64,000 nucleotides of DNA, from the IMG/VR virus record IMGVR_UViG_3300043775_002630, positions 1 through 64,000 of that record; one strand, written 5' to 3'. Numbering within the stretch: position 1 is the first letter of the stretch; each line of letters starts with the position of its first letter. This DNA comes from a virus. The notes beneath the pieces were generated by a model. That model searched no databases. It was not told the origin of the DNA and saw only the letters and a program-made list of their open reading frames with translations. This document shows positions 63,948 to 64,000 of this stretch, one piece after another. Both the position numbers and the translations under genes were made by a program.

Positions 63948-63955
63948 GATAAATA
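63948..63955 (-). promoter_or_regulatory. TATTTATA-like motif
   Basis: TATTTATC on the coding strand, 5 nt before the start at 63942 and within the 18-bp gap after the partial upstream frame. Confidence 0.27.
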
Positions 63956-63960
63956 CTTTG

Positions 63961-64000
63961 TTAAGACTCTTTTCTCAAGCTTCTGTCATAATGTTCAAAT
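63961..64000 (-). CDS. possible C-terminus of an upstream gene (partial)
   Basis: The last 40 bases read on the minus strand as FEHYDRSLRKES followed by TAA at 63961-63963. The charged, helix-like ending and its fit just before the next promoter-like motif suggest the true end of a gene lying beyond the window. Thirteen codons are too few to identify it, and another frame (ending NIMTEA) is also possible. Confidence 0.35.
   Translation of the reverse strand, partial: FEHYDRSLRKES

Noticed and set aside
1-64000. tRNA, rRNA or insertion-sequence genes
   Set aside because: No cloverleaf with a TTCGA-type T loop, no rRNA-like segments and no transposase was recognised by reading; a tRNA scan would settle the former.

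Overview
The window is a 64 kb piece of a large tailed-phage genome: a contractile-tailed, T4-like myovirus whose host is very probably a member of the Bacteroidota. The phage assignment rests on a tail sheath, tail tube, gp6-, gp25-, gp26- and gp53-like baseplate proteins, a family B DNA polymerase, UvsX recombinase, a gp32-like SSB, a DnaB/gp41-like helicase, an Rnh-like 5' exonuclease and NrdA/NrdB. The host assignment rests on three things. The gene for the SSB has a promoter matching the Bacteroidota pattern TTTG-N20-TAnnTTTG. One tail-fibre-like protein is built from repeats resembling those of the gliding adhesin SprB. Starts generally lack Shine-Dalgarno sequences in an AT-rich background. 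No terminase, portal, major capsid, clamp loader, sliding clamp, primase, tRNA or lysis gene is visible, so this is only part of the genome.

Layout, right to left because most genes are on the minus strand. 63.9-60.5 kb: the end of an unknown gene, a BppU-like protein, DNA polymerase and a small HsdS-like protein. 60.5-55.0 kb (plus strand): a glycosyltransferase-like protein, a small unknown, a neck-like protein, an unusual superoxide dismutase-nuclease fusion and an SNF2 helicase. 54.9-45 kb: neck/tail-completion candidates, a giant tail sheath, a HAD-like phosphatase, tail tube, gp26-like chaperone with an overlapping small ORF, and a tape-measure candidate. A 54-codon ribbon-helix-helix-like gene faces the other way in the sheath leader. 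45-32 kb: three baseplate/hub genes, two of them giant (1688 and 2194 residues), and two small genes. 32-23.5 kb: a replication/nucleotide block (SSB, unknown, UvsX, exonuclease, unknown, helicase, NrdB, NrdA), opened by the host-type promoter and closed by a strong terminator. 23.4-1 kb: gp25, gp6, a 1739-residue baseplate protein with membrane segments, several baseplate/fibre proteins, then three repeat-rich adhesin-like proteins. These are an SprB-like protein, a threonine/proline mucin-like protein and a collagen-like protein that runs off the window.

Two regulatory layers are suggested. The replication block has a host-type promoter. Many other units, mainly structural but also DNA polymerase and the helicase, carry a TATTTATA-like motif upstream of the start; this may be a phage-specific promoter. 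Five clear intrinsic terminators separate units. Genes are tightly packed (1-bp TAATG, 4-bp and 8-bp overlaps) and there is no stretch above 300 bases without a gene.

The items most worth following up are the fusion of a complete Mn-type superoxide dismutase domain to a PD-(D/E)xK-like nuclease domain (56764-58293), the overlapping ORF after the gp26-like gene, the HsdS-like half protein, the OmpA-like domain in a baseplate protein, and the TATTTATA motif.
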